Assembly: GCA_964391865.1 (NCBI GenBank)
Contig: CAYMNQ010000002.1
Span: forward strand, 1-64,000
DNA length: 64,000 nt
Direction: 5' to 3'
Source: DASZQL01 sp964391865
Lineage (GTDB): Bacteria > Planctomycetota > Phycisphaerae > Phycisphaerales > UBA1924
Below, one piece after another: positions 53,569 through 60,808 of this stretch (its first letter is position 1; every line of letters begins with the position of its first letter). The notes beneath the pieces were generated by a model that saw nothing but the letters and a program-made list of their open reading frames with translations, was not told where the DNA came from and ran no database searches. Made by a program: the position numbers and the translations under genes.

Positions 53569-54198
53569 TCACGCCGAGCGCCGACGCCGGATCACCGCCG
53601 CGCCCGCGAGGGCCATCACCGCCGCAGCTCCGGGCGTCGGGATCTGCGTGAAGTTCAGGCTCCATGACTCCACCACGCCCGTATCACCCGCCGCGACGTC
53701 GCTCACGAACAGCGTCCACGTGCCGACTTTGCTCTTGCCGTCGAACGCCGAGAGCCGGTCCGCGCCGTCGGGAACCCAGTTGCCCACCGGGTTGGTCACC
53801 GGCGCGCCGGTCGAGCCAGTGTCGTACGCGAACGGGGCGTCGTCGTCCCACACGAACGGGACATCCGTCACCGGATTTCCGAAGTTGTCGTTGCTGAACC
53901 CGAAGAGCGACTGCGGCTGGCCGGGCCGATCCATCAGACTGATCATCGTGCCGTCCGGGTGCCGCAGGCTCACGCGGATATCGCCTTGGAACGTGTGCCG
54001 GGTGATGAACCCGACATTGAGATCGGTGATGGTGTTCTCGCCGTCCGGGTCAGCCGGGACCGTAATCTGGATCGGCGTCGGCGTGACGACGTTGTCGGGG
54101 ATCGCCACGTTGCCATTGAACGTGAACGTCTTGTTCGGCTCGGCGAGCGCGCTCGCAGCGAGCCCCGCCACGGCGAGGACGGTGACCACATACTTCAT
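53569..54198 (-). CDS. Secreted P-domain protein with PEP-CTERM-like tail
   Basis: The 209-residue protein has a signal peptide (MKYVVTVLAVAGLAASALA), a proprotein-convertase P-domain (about 20-180, with HTFQGDIRVSLRHPDGT and GTWTLFVSDVAAGDTG), and the C-terminal anchor IPTPGAAAVMALAGA followed by RRRR. The P-domain matches the ones in the subtilases at 9-13 kb, but no protease domain is present. AAGGAGAG lies about eight bases before the ATG at 54198. It could act as a binding or adhesion module on the cell surface. Confidence 0.88.
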   Translation of the reverse strand: MKYVVTVLAVAGLAASALAEPNKTFTFNGNVAIPDNVVTPTPIQITVPADPDGENTITDLNVGFITRHTFQGDIRVSLRHPDGTMISLMDRPGQPQSLFGFSNDNFGNPVTDVPFVWDDDAPFAYDTGSTGAPVTNPVGNWVPDGADRLSAFDGKSKVGTWTLFVSDVAAGDTGVVESWSLNFTQIPTPGAAAVMALAGAAVIRRRRSA

Positions 54199-54929
54199 GA
54201 TGTCTCTCTCCTTTTTCCTTCCCTGTGTCGCTTGAGCCGGCCCGCAGAGAAACGCGACGAGAACGCAGTCGCGCCAACCCGGCTTCGATCATCGCGCTGA
54301 CTCCTCTTGGTCAGAACGATGACAGCTCGACGTGTTCAATAACCTCGGCCGACGTGCGATCGGCCATGCTTTAACGTAGCCCGGAACTACCCTTGGTCAA
54401 GGATTCACCGACGAATTCACCGGATTCCGAACAAACCGCGCCCGCCTTCGCGCCACGACCGACCCAATTTCACCCGTATTCACCTCGGCCGCGTGCGCGG
54501 CCGGGAATGCGACCAAGCGCTCGGTCGGCATCGCCCGACCGATAATGGATGGCGGACAAGTGACGCCAGGCAGCCCAAGGGCCTTGGCGTGTCCACCCAA
54601 ACCCCATAAATCTTCGCACGCAACAAACGCTTGACCGCGGTTTCAAGATCACCTTCAAGATGGGCATTTTGGTTTGTAATTTGATAGGGCCTAGCACAAG
54701 CTAAATGTCGGTTTGTGCGGATTGATCCAAGTTTTCTTCTTGAATCGGATGTGAATGCGCGTACATTGTTAAATGGAGTGCAAGGGAGGGAAACACGTCA
54801 CCCCCCCTCCATTTGAGTTGCCGCGCGGATTCTTCACGCCCCGAAGGAAGAGTCCGGAGTCGCCCGTGAGTGTGCACGGCGTCTTCGCGCGGAGGTGGAA
54901 ACGGGGCGAGGAACAGAAGGAAACACGTC
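54199..54929. other. 731-base intergenic stretch, partly AT-rich
   Basis: No gene is supported. The part from about 54610 to 54780 is clearly AT-richer than its surroundings and contains the candidate promoter at 54740-54767. The 12-mer GGAAACACGTCA occurs twice, at about 54789 and about 54919, the second copy running into the start codon of the next gene. Short open frames here lack protein character. Confidence 0.5.
54740..54767 (+). promoter_or_regulatory. Candidate promoter of the PEP-CTERM-like gene
   Basis: TTGAAT (54740-54745) and TACATT (54762-54767) are separated by 16 bases in AT-rich DNA. The start codon is at 54930, so the leader would be about 155 bases. Confidence 0.4.
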
Positions 54930-55799
54930 ATGAAGAAGATCACTTCGATGATCGCGCTCGCCGGCGTCGCGGCTCTCGCGACCAGCGCGTTCGGTCAGAC
55001 TGGCTCGGGCGGCACCATCAGCGATGGCAATGCGTTCTTCACGCTCGGCAACTTCGCGACCACCGCTGGCGGATTGGCGACTTCGATTCTGAACGGCAAC
55101 ACGGCGGACGTTCGTCTCGCCGGCGCCGCTGGTCCTGACCAGGCCTTCGGCAGCAGCTGGTGGTACCGCGTCAACGGCGTTGACACCCGCGAGCGTCTGC
55201 TCACGAGCGCGACCGCCCCGCTGCCCGCTTGGAGCGGCAACAACGGCAGCCGCAACTTCTCGCTCGCGTCCGGCTCCGGCCTGACCGCCAGCACGAGCTA
55301 CGTCATCAGCGATCCGGACGGTGCCGGCGGCAGCGCCACCTTCACCCTCCTCATGACCATGACGATCAACAATCCGGGCTCGACTGCCGTCAGCATGTCG
55401 ATCTTCAACTACTTCGACCCGTTCATCGGTGCCGAAGACGCTGGCGACACCGTTTCGCTGTTCGCCCCGAACGTGATGCGCTTCTCCGATCAGCCGGCCG
55501 ACCCGGTCCTGTTCTACGCCGGCTTCGGCGCCAGCGCTCTGCAGGCCTCTGCGTGGACTTCCTCCACCGCGACCGACCTCGGCCGTCTGGCTGACGCTTC
55601 GATCACGAACCTGACCAACGTCGTCGGCCCCGCGGGCGGCGGCGACAAGGCCGCCGCGTACCAGTGGAACATCGAGATTCCCGCCGGCGGTTCGTTCTCG
55701 GTCACAGCCGCCCTGTCCACTGACTCCACGATCCCCGCTCCGGGCGCTGTCGCCCTCGCCGGCATCGCTGGTCTCGCTGGCATCCGCCGTCGCCGCTAA
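54930..55799 (+). CDS. Secreted PEP-CTERM-like protein
   Basis: The 289-residue protein has a signal peptide (MKKITSMIALAGVAALATSA), a Gly/Ser/Ala-rich beta domain (about 20-255), and the terminal anchor IPAPGAVALAGIAGLAGI followed by RRRR. No enzymatic motif is visible. Codon use is strongly biased to a narrow set (GGC, CTC, GTC, ATC), which suggests high expression. AAGGA lies nine bases before the ATG at 54930. A terminator follows at 55869-55901. It is probably a structural surface protein. Confidence 0.88.
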   Translation: MKKITSMIALAGVAALATSAFGQTGSGGTISDGNAFFTLGNFATTAGGLATSILNGNTADVRLAGAAGPDQAFGSSWWYRVNGVDTRERLLTSATAPLPAWSGNNGSRNFSLASGSGLTASTSYVISDPDGAGGSATFTLLMTMTINNPGSTAVSMSIFNYFDPFIGAEDAGDTVSLFAPNVMRFSDQPADPVLFYAGFGASALQASAWTSSTATDLGRLADASITNLTNVVGPAGGGDKAAAYQWNIEIPAGGSFSVTAALSTDSTIPAPGAVALAGIAGLAGIRRRR

Positions 55800-55868
55800 T
55801 CCGGTGACCCGGGCCTCACTCCGCGAACGGCCTTGGTGCCGTCCGGCAACTTCAATTGTTGTTCCTCA

Positions 55869-55901
55869 AAGCCCCGCCGCTTCCCGCGTCGGGGCTTTTT
55901 T
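55869..55901 (+). terminator. Intrinsic terminator of the PEP-CTERM-like gene
   Basis: AAGCCCCG and CGGGGCTT (8 bp, with a further GC-rich inner part) are followed by six T residues (55896-55901). Confidence 0.9.
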
Positions 55902-55949
55902 CGTCGACACGGTTGCCAAGGGAGTTGATCTTCGGCAGGCCAACCAGGG

Positions 55950-56447
55950 TCATTCGACTGGTCGCAGATGGTTGAAGTTGAGCACACGCCCCTCGGCCCG
56001 CTCGATCTCGATCGCCAGTTGAAGATCATCGGTCAAGACGAGCAGGCCGTCGGCGGCAAGTCTGATGACCGCCCAGTCGGTCGTGCCAAGCCGCGAGAAC
56101 ACCGCTCCGTTTCTCGTCGCATCGATGGCCGGATTCCATCGCTCATCGAGGATTCGTATGCGCTCGAGCAGCAGCTTGCGCGCGACGACGGCGACCCGCT
56201 CCGGCAGTTGCCCGAGGAGGTTGCTCGCCTCGGCGAGAACATGCGGCGTGGTGACTTGGCAACGCGACTGCGTGAGCACTTCGTGCAGCATCGCGCCGTC
56301 TGAACGACTGAAGCGATCGCGCGTGCGTTTGAACTTCTCGATCCATTCATCCCCAAGCTCGCCGACCAGCGCGAGCAGCGGGATATTGGTATCGAGAAGA
56401 AGCCCACTCGAACGCCTGACGAGTTGTGCTGCTCCGTCCGGGATCAT
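55950..56447 (-). CDS. PIN-domain protein coupled to an upstream small gene
   Basis: The 165-residue protein has the PIN pattern LLLDTNIPLLALVG (Asp), TPHVLAEASNLLG (Glu), LGTTDWAVIRLA (Asp) and LLVLTDDLQLA (Asp). Such proteins are metal-dependent ribonucleases, often the toxin of a toxin-antitoxin pair. The start codon overlaps the stop of the preceding gene (ATGA at 56447-56444), so translation is coupled. Its arrangement, with a small gene first and the PIN gene second, is that of VapBC modules. The upstream protein does not resemble VapB DNA-binding antitoxins. Confidence 0.88.
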   Translation of the reverse strand: MIPDGAAQLVRRSSGLLLDTNIPLLALVGELGDEWIEKFKRTRDRFSRSDGAMLHEVLTQSRCQVTTPHVLAEASNLLGQLPERVAVVARKLLLERIRILDERWNPAIDATRNGAVFSRLGTTDWAVIRLAADGLLVLTDDLQLAIEIERAEGRVLNFNHLRPVE

Positions 56448-56752
56448 GCGGCGCGATTGGTCATCGACACCGCTTGGCCCGTGTCGGCATCAACACGGAC
56501 CACCTTATAGTCGCGCGGGAAACGGATGAGCGACTCTTCGGGTGACGCGTACAAATCGCGGGGAATCGTCATGCGACTTCGCATGTCGGGCAACTCAGCG
56601 GAAAATGCCCTGAATCCCACGGTCACCAACCAAAACCGCCCGTCCTCTGATTTCTGCACTTCCTCGATGCGAAAATCCTGGAGCGGCTGATCCCAGTACA
56701 CCTCACGAACATAAGCCTTCACGGTCGACAGTGCGTGCTGAAGATCGATCAT
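56444..56752 (-). CDS. Small protein of unknown function, partner of the PIN gene
   Basis: The 102-residue protein is mixed alpha/beta and has no known motif (for example YVREVYWDQPLQDFRIEEV, then EDGRFWLVTVGFRAFSAELP). Its stop overlaps the start of the PIN gene by one base, and it starts 19 bases after the nuoI stop. By position it may be the antitoxin or a partner of the PIN protein. By sequence I cannot place it in an antitoxin family; no ribbon-helix-helix, AbrB or Phd-like DNA-binding pattern is evident. Confidence 0.75.
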   Translation of the reverse strand: MIDLQHALSTVKAYVREVYWDQPLQDFRIEEVQKSEDGRFWLVTVGFRAFSAELPDMRSRMTIPRDLYASPEESLIRFPRDYKVVRVDADTGQAVSMTNRAA

Positions 56753-56771
56753 GATCTTGCTCGCTCGTTCG

Positions 56772-57341
56772 TCACATCGGCTTGCCGCCCACCGTCACGT
56801 CGTAGACGTGCAGCAGCTTCGACTTGTCGAAGATCATCTCCTGGCGCGTCAGACCGACCACGTCGTACTCGGGAGTGAGTTCGATCGCGTCGACGGGGCA
56901 GGCTTCCTCGCACATGCCGCAGAAGATGCAGCGGAGCTCGTCGATCTCGAACTTGACGGGGTACTTCTCGCGGTCGTCCCAGGGCGATTCGCCGGCGACG
57001 ATGTGGATGCAGTTCGCGGGGCAGAGCGTCGGGCACATCATGCACGCGACGCACTTCACGCGGCCCTGCTCGTCGCGGTTGAGCCGGTGCACGCCGCGGA
57101 AGTTGCTCTTCTCCATGCCGCCCTCGAGGACGGGCATGTCCTCGCGCCGCTCCTCGGGGTACTGCATGGTGCGGGTAGTCTTCGAGCGGCCGACGATGGG
57201 CAGCTTCGATTGCCCGAAGCTGGTGACGAAGTGGCGGATGGTGGTGCCGAAGCCGCGGACGACCTCGGGGATGTAGACCGCCTCCATCGCGTTCAGCGGC
57301 GGGCGGGACAGACGCACGATGTCGCTCTCAGAAATCGCCAT
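56772..57341 (-). CDS. nuoI: NuoI-like 4Fe-4S subunit of NADH:quinone oxidoreductase
   Basis: The 189-residue protein has two 4Fe-4S motifs, CVACMMCPTLCPANC and CIFCGMCEEACPVDAI, and the NuoI-type sequence around VHRLNRDEQGRVKC and DELRCIFCG. In complex I it carries clusters N6a and N6b to the quinone site. It is alone here: no other nuo gene is in the window, so the rest of the complex must be elsewhere or this may be an orphan subunit. The start is ATG 57341. The open frame up to 57599 is not supported. Confidence 0.93.
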   Translation of the reverse strand: MAISESDIVRLSRPPLNAMEAVYIPEVVRGFGTTIRHFVTSFGQSKLPIVGRSKTTRTMQYPEERREDMPVLEGGMEKSNFRGVHRLNRDEQGRVKCVACMMCPTLCPANCIHIVAGESPWDDREKYPVKFEIDELRCIFCGMCEEACPVDAIELTPEYDVVGLTRQEMIFDKSKLLHVYDVTVGGKPM

Positions 57342-57375
57342 GACAGGGTAAGAGTAGCCGATCGGTGGGAGCGTG

Positions 57376-58530
57376 TCACGGGTTCGCGGCGCAGCTTCCG
57401 AGCCACGCGCGGAACGCCCGTTCGGCGGCGGCGGCCAGCGCGTCCTCATCCGCCACGCCCGCGCTCGACGCGGGGGTGATGCAGTTGAGCGGCACTCCGG
57501 CGGCGCGGAACCGCGTGAGCAACTCGTCGGCCGGCGCGCCGATGCTTCCGGGCACCGCCAGCACCGGCACGCAACCTCGCCCGGCCCGTTGGGCGACACC
57601 CATTACCACCTTGCCGCCGACGCTCTGCGCATCGAGCCGTCCCTCGCCCGTGATGACCACATCCGCGCGGCGAAGTTTCACGTCGAACTCGACCGCGTCC
57701 ATGACAAAGTCCACGCCGCGAACGACTCGCGCGCCGAAGAACGTCGCCAACCCGAAGCCCAGCCCGCCCGCGGCTCCCGCGCCCTCCGCGTCAGGATCGC
57801 ACGCGATGCCCGATCGGCGGCACACATCAACAAGATTCGCCAGCCCCGCTTCGAGTTGTTCGACCTGTTCGGGCGAGGCGCCCTTCTGCGGCCCGAAGAC
57901 TCGGGCCGCCCCGCCCAGGCCGAGCAGCGGGTGCCGCACATCGGCGAGTGCGGTGAAGCGAACGTCACTCGGCAGCTTGTTGGTCCTCGGCCCAACGCTC
58001 CGAACGGCTAGCAGATCCCTTCCGCGCATCGGCCTGCCCGGCGTCGGCTCGAAGCGGCAGCCGAGGGCCTGGGCCATGCCGATCCCGCCGTCAACGGTGG
58101 CGCTGCCGCCGAGCGCGATGATGATGTCGTGCGCCCCGGCGTCGATCGCCTGCGAGATGCACTCGCCCAGCCCGAAGGTCGTGCGATCCAGCGGGCTCGA
58201 CCCCTCGCGCCGGATGCCGCGCCACCCGACGGCGTCGGCGGATTCGATCAACGCGCCGGCGGTCCAATCCGTCGATGTGAAGAGCGCAAGCCGAGCCTCG
58301 GTGCGCTCACCATCGGCGTTCGTGATTCCGACCGAGCGCACACCCGCGCCGAGCACCGGCGCAAGGATGTCGAGCGTGCCCTCCCCGCCGTCGGCGAGGG
58401 GGCATTCCACGGTCTCAACGCACGATTGCATCGCATCGCTCACGCGCCGAACGCCGCGCACCATCGACGCCGCCGCTTCTCGCGCTGTCATTGTCCCTTT
58501 GAACTTGTCCGGCGCGATCAGCACCCGCAC
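57376..58530 (-). CDS. Glycerate kinase (GlxK/GarK family)
   Basis: The 384-residue protein starts VLIAPDKFKGTMTAREAA and has CPLADGGEGTLDIL, IALGGSATVDGGIGMAQALG and DVVITGEGRLDAQSVGGKV, the conserved blocks of bacterial glycerate kinases. These phosphorylate D-glycerate with ATP; members make 2-phosphoglycerate or 3-phosphoglycerate, and sequence alone does not decide. The start is a GTG at 58530. It is followed by nuoI in the same direction (34-base gap), which is probably a chance adjacency. Confidence 0.94.
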   Translation of the reverse strand: MRVLIAPDKFKGTMTAREAAASMVRGVRRVSDAMQSCVETVECPLADGGEGTLDILAPVLGAGVRSVGITNADGERTEARLALFTSTDWTAGALIESADAVGWRGIRREGSSPLDRTTFGLGECISQAIDAGAHDIIIALGGSATVDGGIGMAQALGCRFEPTPGRPMRGRDLLAVRSVGPRTNKLPSDVRFTALADVRHPLLGLGGAARVFGPQKGASPEQVEQLEAGLANLVDVCRRSGIACDPDAEGAGAAGGLGFGLATFFGARVVRGVDFVMDAVEFDVKLRRADVVITGEGRLDAQSVGGKVVMGVAQRAGRGCVPVLAVPGSIGAPADELLTRFRAAGVPLNCITPASSAGVADEDALAAAAERAFRAWLGSCAANP

Positions 58531-58952
58531 GCGGCGATCTCCCGTTCAGCCCAAGCACTTACTCAGCGGCACAGTCGCCACGGATGACGCGGATGAACAC
58601 GGATCAGGAAAGAGTCCAAGCCACAGCCGGCGCAGCCTGAGCGCGATTCATCCGTGCTTGGTCGTGCTGGCGGTGCTGTCTGTGGCAGTTCGTCTTGCCT
58701 CCCGCCTTACATCCGGCACAAACCGTGTGATCCGCGGCGATCTGCTTCGGGCAATTTCTGCGCTATCCGCTCGACAGCAACAAACAGTTCTCGGACCACC
58801 AGCACCCGAATTTCAACCCAATTGAGTTCCCCGGAATTGGTCAAAACCACGGTTTCCGCAAATTCTTATGGGCCTTACCCATCTTATCGCTTGCTTTCCG
58901 TTGAGCGCATGCCATTGTATGAGTGTTGCAGAGGGAGCTAGGGAGTCCACCA
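58531..58952. other. Spacer with degraded 9-mer repeats
   Basis: This 422-base stretch between divergent genes has no supported gene. It contains CACGGATGA-type repeats in inverted pairs (58577-58604, 58672-58686, about 58720-58739). The promoters of glxK and the 58953 gene must lie here. Confidence 0.5.
58577..58739. repeat. Degraded inverted array of CACGGATGA units
   Basis: The left part carries GCCACGGATGACGCGGATG. The right part carries CTGTCTGTGGC and ACCGTGTGATCCGCGG, weakened complements. It has the same layout as the intact array at 60613-60776. Confidence 0.6.
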
Positions 58953-60113
58953 GTGTCCTTGCGAGGATGGCTCACACAGATTTCGGTGCCGCGCGCCCAT
59001 TCAACGGCTCGCGTGGCGATGGCGTGCACGACGGCGCTCATGATCACCGTTGCCGGATCGGCGATGGCGAAGTCGGTGCGCGAAGACGCCGCTCCCTCGG
59101 CGGCACATCCCTCTGCGGAGTTGATGCAGCCCACGGAACTCGGCGAAGTCGCGTGGTTCCGTGACTTCGACGCGGCGCGCGAGGAATCACGCCGCACCGG
59201 GAAGCCGATGCTCGTCTTTTTCAGCGAAGTGCCGGGGTGCCAGACGTGCCGCTCGTTCGGCTCGGGCGTGCTCTCGAACCCCCTGGTGGTCGAGGCCGCC
59301 GAGACGCTGTTCGTGCCGGTGGCGGTCTACAACAACGTCGAGAACGGGCGCGACGACAAGATTCTGAAGTCGTTCAACGAGCCGGCGTGGAACAACCCGG
59401 CGATGCGGGTCATCAGCGCGGAGCGCGAAGAGCTCTCGCCGCGGGTGTACAACGACTACACCGTCGCGGGCGTGACGCGCGCGATGACGACGGCGCTCCG
59501 CGCCGCCGGGCGTGATGTTCCTTCGTGGCTCGACATCGTTCAGCGCGAATCAGCGTCCGAGGGCAAGTCGGAGACGGCGGTCTTCGCGATGCACTGCTTC
59601 TGGCAAGGCGAAGCGGTCATCGGCTCGGTCCCCGGCGTGACGGCGACGAAGGCGGGATTCCTCGACAGCCGCGAGGTTGTCGAAGTGACGTATGACCCGC
59701 GCGTGGTGTCGTTCCTCGACCTGCTCTCGCTCTCCCGCCAGTCGGGGTGCGCGACGCACGTCTACGCGCGTTCGGACCAACAGCTCAAGGTCGCCAGCGC
59801 CCTCGTGGTGCGCGCGACGGCGGTGCGGACCGATGCGCCCGTAAGAGTCTCCGAGCCGGATCGTCGCTACCACCTCGCGCACACGCACTACCGCGCGGTG
59901 CCCATGACGCCCATGCAGGCGATGCGGGTGAACTCCGCGATCGCGACCAGCATGGACCCGGCGGCGTATCTCTCGCCGCGGCAGCTGGCGCTCGCGGAAC
60001 TGGTGAAAGCCAGTTCGCGCACGCAGTGGCCCATGCTCGCGGGTGAGTCAGACCTGCGCGGCTCTTGGCGCGCGGCGACCAGCCGACTGAACGATACAAC
60101 CGACGGGCGCTGA
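58953..60113 (+). CDS. Secreted thioredoxin-like / MsrA-like fusion protein
   Basis: The 386-residue protein has an N-terminal signal segment, a thioredoxin-like domain (about 45-180) with VFFSEVPGCQTCRSFGSG, and a C-terminal MsrA-like domain (about 200-290). In the latter AVFAMHCFWQGEAVIGSVPG matches the catalytic GCFWG region of methionine sulfoxide reductase A, with His in place of Gly, and VVEVTYDPRVVSFLDLL follows as in MsrA. It may therefore repair oxidised methionine outside the cytoplasm with a built-in reductant. The name VPGUxxT-type is a possible match from memory. GTG 58953 is preferred (GGGAG seven bases before); GTG 58923 and ATG 59019 are alternatives. Confidence 0.75.
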   Translation: MSLRGWLTQISVPRAHSTARVAMACTTALMITVAGSAMAKSVREDAAPSAAHPSAELMQPTELGEVAWFRDFDAAREESRRTGKPMLVFFSEVPGCQTCRSFGSGVLSNPLVVEAAETLFVPVAVYNNVENGRDDKILKSFNEPAWNNPAMRVISAEREELSPRVYNDYTVAGVTRAMTTALRAAGRDVPSWLDIVQRESASEGKSETAVFAMHCFWQGEAVIGSVPGVTATKAGFLDSREVVEVTYDPRVVSFLDLLSLSRQSGCATHVYARSDQQLKVASALVVRATAVRTDAPVRVSEPDRRYHLAHTHYRAVPMTPMQAMRVNSAIATSMDPAAYLSPRQLALAELVKASSRTQWPMLAGESDLRGSWRAATSRLNDTTDGR

Positions 60114-60121
60114 CCCGCCCG

Positions 60122-60541
60122 TTAGCGGGCCGAGCGGATCTCAAGCCGCCAACCGGCGCTCTGGCTGTCCATCGCATTGCCCTGTAGTTGCTTCTGCAGG
60201 CGCGGCTCGAGGGCGGTGAACTTCCACCCGCCGCGGCGGAGTTCGCGCCCTTCCTTGTCGAACCAGGTGAACTCGTACTGGATCGCCGCTTGATTGTCGG
60301 CGAGCGAGCGGATCGGCACGCTCACCGTCATCGGGCGCTCGATCGAGCCTTCGGTGACCTTGACGTTCGCGTCGTCCACGCCGATGAAGGGCTGCAGGCC
60401 CGCTTCGACCGTGATGACGGGGTACCCGCCGGCGGGCAGCGGGTCACGCCGAGCACCGGGCGGCACGCGCTGCGGGTCGCACCCGACGACGGCGGCGGAG
60501 AGCACAACGAGCGAGAGGAGCATGGCGGGCTTGGGATTCAT
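60122..60541 (-). CDS. YcfL-like lipoprotein (DUF1425)
   Basis: The 139-residue protein has a signal peptide with a lipobox (SAAVVGC, Cys at about residue 21) and a beta-rich domain with IQYEFTWFDKEGRELRRGG, as in YcfL/DUF1425 proteins. In E. coli ycfL lies next to lpoB. Here it follows a COG3014-like gene, which follows two LpoB-like genes on the same strand. It is probably in the same functional cluster, although a 270-base repeat-filled gap separates it. Exact role unknown. Confidence 0.85.
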   Translation of the reverse strand: MNPKPAMLLSLVVLSAAVVGCDPQRVPPGARRDPLPAGGYPVITVEAGLQPFIGVDDANVKVTEGSIERPMTVSVPIRSLADNQAAIQYEFTWFDKEGRELRRGGWKFTALEPRLQKQLQGNAMDSQSAGWRLEIRSAR

Positions 60542-60572
60542 GGCGATGGTCTCCGGCTTGGGGGTTCAAAAA

Positions 60573-60613
60573 GGTCGGAAGTGCGGAAGTACGGAAGGCA
60601 GAAGAGTAGGAAG
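60573..60613. repeat. GCGGAAG-type tandem repeat
   Basis: About five 7-8-base units (TCGGAAG, GCGGAAG, ACGGAAG, GCAGAAG). It is the reverse-complement form of the CTTCCGC array at 47718-47754 and leads into the long palindromic array. Confidence 0.75.
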
Positions 60614-60776
60614 CCACGGATGACACGGATGGACACGGATTCGGAACAGAGAAGAATGAGCCACAGACAGCACAGACATCACAGACAAAGAAGGACGGAT
60701 CGAGTCATCGTCCGTGCCGTCTGTGCTGTCTGTGGCAATTCTCTTTCCTGCTGTCTTCATCCGCGTCATCCGTGGC
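60613..60776. repeat. 164-bp nested palindromic array of 9-mer repeats
   Basis: The outer arms begin GCCACGGATGACACGGATG and end CATCCGCGTCATCCGTGGC. Middle arms use GCCACAGACAGCACAGAC and GTCTGTGCTGTCTGTGGC. The centre is GGACGGA...CGTCC. Units are mainly 9-mers. It lies between the YcfL-like and COG3014-like genes. Confidence 0.85.
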
Positions 60777-60808
60777 TTCTGCTTCTAAGTCAAGAATCGT
60801 GATCGGCG

